Source: Armatimonadota bacterium
GTDB lineage: Bacteria; Sysuimicrobiota; Sysuimicrobiia; Sysuimicrobiales; Humicultoraceae
Direction: 5' to 3'
Assembly (NCBI GenBank): GCA_031459715.1
Contig: JAVKIA010000003.1
Location: 88,474 to 152,473 of the forward strand
DNA: 64,000 nucleotides
The notes beneath the pieces are model-generated. The model did not search any database, had not been told where the DNA came from, and saw only the letters and a list, made by a program, of their open reading frames with translations. Of this stretch, positions 62,326 to 64,000 are shown piece by piece. A program made the position numbers and the translations under genes. Position 1 is the first letter of the stretch; each line of letters starts with the position of its first letter.

Positions 62326-62341
62326 TAGGCAGGTCTGCCTA
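62326..62341. promoter_or_regulatory. 16-bp palindrome, copy 2
   Basis: Identical to copy 1 and 58 bp before the TTG start of the truncated hsdM. It lies in the probable promoter region, so an operator role is likely. Confidence 0.65.
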
Positions 62342-62398
62342 ATTCTCGTTAGACGCCCCTGAGAACTGCCGCAGCGCAACGATCGGATGAGGTAGCCA

Positions 62399-63229
62399 TT
62401 GGCCAAGCGAAAGAACAACGCGAGCACTGCGAATGCCACCGGCGCCACCGTCGGCTACGAGGCCGAACTGTGGCGCATGGCGGACGCGCTCCGCGGCAGC
62501 ATGGACGCCGCGGAGTACAAGCACGTCGTCCTCGGCCTGATCTTCCTCAAGTACATCTCCGACGCCTTCGAGGAGCAGCACGCTCGGCTCATCGCGGAGA
62601 TGAAGAAGGGCGCGGACCCCGAAGACCCCGACGAGTACCGCGCGCAGAACATCTTCTGGGTGCCGCCCGAGGCGCGCTGGTCGCACCTCAAGGCCCAGGC
62701 CCGCCAGCCCACCATCGGCCAGCTCGTGGACGACGCCATGGCCGGCATCGAGCGCGCCAACCCGGCGCTCAAGGGCGTGCTGCCCAAGGACTATGCCCGC
62801 CCGGCGCTCGACAAGACGCGCCTCGGCCAGCTCATCGACCTGATCAGCAACATCCAGGTCGGCGACGAGACGGCGCGGGCCAAGGACGTGCTCGGCCGCG
62901 TCTACGAGTACTTCCTCGCGCAGTTCGCGAGCGCCGAGGGCAAAAAGGGGGGTGAATTCTACACCCCACGCTGTGTGGTCAAGCTACTGGTCGAGATGCT
63001 CGAGCCCTACCGCGGCCGCGTCTATGACCCCTGCTGCGGCTCGGCGGGCATGTTCGTGCAGTCGGTGGAGTTCATCCAGGCCCACGCCACGGGCAACGGC
63101 AACGGCGGTCGCGCCCGCGCCGACATCTCGATCTACGGCCAGGAGTCCAACTACACGACCTGGCGGCTCGCCAAGATGAACCTCGCCATCCGCGAGATGG
63201 CGATCTCGGGAGGTACCCATGCCCCGTAA
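62399..63229 (+). CDS. hsdM: Type I restriction-modification methyltransferase subunit HsdM, C-terminally truncated
   Basis: A 276-aa protein from a TTG start after GAGGT. It has an HsdM N-terminal helical domain ([36 protein letters not shown]) and the start of the methylase domain: [21 protein letters not shown] and SAM motif [15 protein letters not shown]. It ends after [12 protein letters not shown], before the NPPF catalytic motif, whereas full HsdM is ~500 aa. The stop lies 11 bp inside the next gene. As it stands it cannot methylate DNA. It looks like a 5' fragment joined to another methyltransferase gene. Confidence 0.88.
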   Translation: MAKRKNNASTANATGATVGYEAELWRMADALRGSMDAAEYKHVVLGLIFLKYISDAFEEQHARLIAEMKKGADPEDPDEYRAQNIFWVPPEARWSHLKAQARQPTIGQLVDDAMAGIERANPALKGVLPKDYARPALDKTRLGQLIDLISNIQVGDETARAKDVLGRVYEYFLAQFASAEGKKGGEFYTPRCVVKLLVEMLEPYRGRVYDPCCGSAGMFVQSVEFIQAHATGNGNGGRARADISIYGQESNYTTWRLAKMNLAIREMAISGGTHAP

Positions 63230-64000
63230 GAAAAAGACAAACGTGACCCGCGCGAAGGCCAACCACAAGCGCCCGATCGAGACCTACGAACACAAGGGCG
63301 CCGAGCGGCTCAACAACCCGCCGGTGGGGCTGGTGACGCCGGAGACCGACCCGGACGCCGGGCAGAAGAAGAAGCGCTACGCCTACGACCCGCACCTGGA
63401 CCCCCAACTGGTCTGGGCGGGCAAGGCCGAGCACACGTCGTTCGAGGTGCCGACGGTCTCGTTGCACGTGCACGAGCGGATCGAGCCGCGCACCATTCTG
63501 GAAGCGGTGCGCAAGCGGAACGGTAACGGCAGGGCGGCGCAACTCCCACTTTTCGAGGTCGAACGCCAGGAACCTCTGCGCGAGGCGATTGAGTTCTACC
63601 AGCACGCCCACGGCTGGTCGAACCGCCTGATCGCCGGCGATTCCCTGCTGGTGATGAACTCGCTCCTTGAAAAAGAAGGCATGGCCGGCAAGGTGCAGAT
63701 GATCTACATCGATCCGCCCTACGGCATCAAGTACGGCTCCAACTTCCAGCCCTTCGTCAACAAGCGCGATGTGAAGGACGGCAAGGACGAGGACCTGACC
63801 GCCGAGCCGGAGCAGATCCGCGCCTTCCGCGACACCTGGGAACTGGGCATCCACTCCTACCTGACCTACCTGCGCGACCGGCTGCTGCTGGCGCGAGAGC
63901 TGCTGACCGAGAGCGGCAGCATCTTCGTGCAGATCAGCGACGAGAATCTGCACCGTGTGCGCTCCCTTATGGATGAGGTGTTCGGGGCGGAGAATTTTGT
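63219..64000 (+). CDS. Site-specific DNA methyltransferase (type III Mod-like), 3' end outside the window
   Basis: The gene begins [20 protein letters not shown] after GGAGGT. At codon ~165 it holds [14 protein letters not shown], the DPPY catalytic motif of amino-methyltransferases, preceded by [57 protein letters not shown] follows, typical of type III Mod enzymes and related beta-class methyltransferases. The reading frame is open at position 64000. It overlaps the truncated hsdM by 11 bp. Confidence 0.88.
   Translation, partial: MPRKKKTNVTRAKANHKRPIETYEHKGAERLNNPPVGLVTPETDPDAGQKKKRYAYDPHLDPQLVWAGKAEHTSFEVPTVSLHVHERIEPRTILEAVRKRNGNGRAAQLPLFEVERQEPLREAIEFYQHAHGWSNRLIAGDSLLVMNSLLEKEGMAGKVQMIYIDPPYGIKYGSNFQPFVNKRDVKDGKDEDLTAEPEQIRAFRDTWELGIHSYLTYLRDRLLLARELLTESGSIFVQISDENLHRVRSLMDEVFGAENF

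Overview
The window is 64 kb of dense, roughly 70% G+C bacterial chromosome. Short gaps, 4-bp start/stop overlaps, frequent GTG starts, a B. subtilis-sized (about 270 nt) SRP RNA with an Alu-type half, a short-form HisG with HisZ, a FakAB/PlsY lipid operon and a YerC/HisR-type TrpR relative suggest a high-GC lineage near the Bacillota/Terrabacteria, for example an uncultured Sysuimicrobiota- or Armatimonadota-like group. This placement is inference; no rRNA or other marker is present to fix it.

Layout. 1-1.6 kb: nickel uptake operon nikR-nikMN-nikQ (minus strand) behind a NikR-type operator. 1.7-4.8 kb: fakB-plsY-fakA, for incorporating fatty acids into phospholipid; it converges on a PfkB-family sugar kinase. 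5.9-13.4 kb: an operon of a GntR regulator, a peptide-type ABC transporter (binding protein plus two permeases, no ATPase), a class-I amidotransferase-like hydrolase, an AtuA/DUF4387 pair and a GYD protein. The binding protein is circularly permuted. 13.5 kb: tRNA-Ser(CGA). 13.7-22.1 kb: a complete overlapping his operon, hisZGDCBHAF-IE, ending in a small HAD phosphatase that may supply the missing histidinol-phosphatase. A 26-bp palindrome lies just downstream of its promoter, and a TrpR-family YerC/HisR-like gene lies 1.6 kb away. 22.2-24.7 kb: decayed genes (rhomboid, nucleotidyl cyclase, Rieske-like). 24.8-28.8 kb: tRNA-Ser(GGA), lepB, then a lower-GC block with a broken methyltransferase, an integron-like repeat and a Mg2+-ATPase gene broken by one base.

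28.9-37.0 kb: an acyl-CoA ligase, the SRP RNA, and then the most interesting locus, a compact thiazole/oxazole-modified peptide (TOMM/LAP) cluster on the minus strand. It encodes a 55-aa precursor with a poly-cysteine core, an E1-like leader-binding partner, a YcaO cyclodehydratase ending in a PxPxP-type tail, a SagB-type dehydrogenase, a CAAX-protease/ABC-ATPase fusion and an ABC-2 permease. All functions expected for making and exporting a streptolysin-S-like azole peptide are in one transcription unit.

37-61 kb: mostly housekeeping or poorly characterised genes: ketopantoate reductase, Lon-like protease, DMT and LysE transporters, HtrA-like protease, two DUF72 proteins, THEP1 NTPase, a glycosyltransferase/acyltransferase pair, an endonuclease V homologue lacking catalytic aspartates, a VWA protein, a NEW3-domain ABC export operon, a MetE-like protein, a membrane spermidine-synthase-like protein and an exported Pcm-like methyltransferase. 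61.3-62.1 kb: two transposase remnants. 62.2-64 kb: a DNA-modification locus with two identical 16-bp palindromes, a truncated hsdM and the start of a second DNA methyltransferase that runs off the window.
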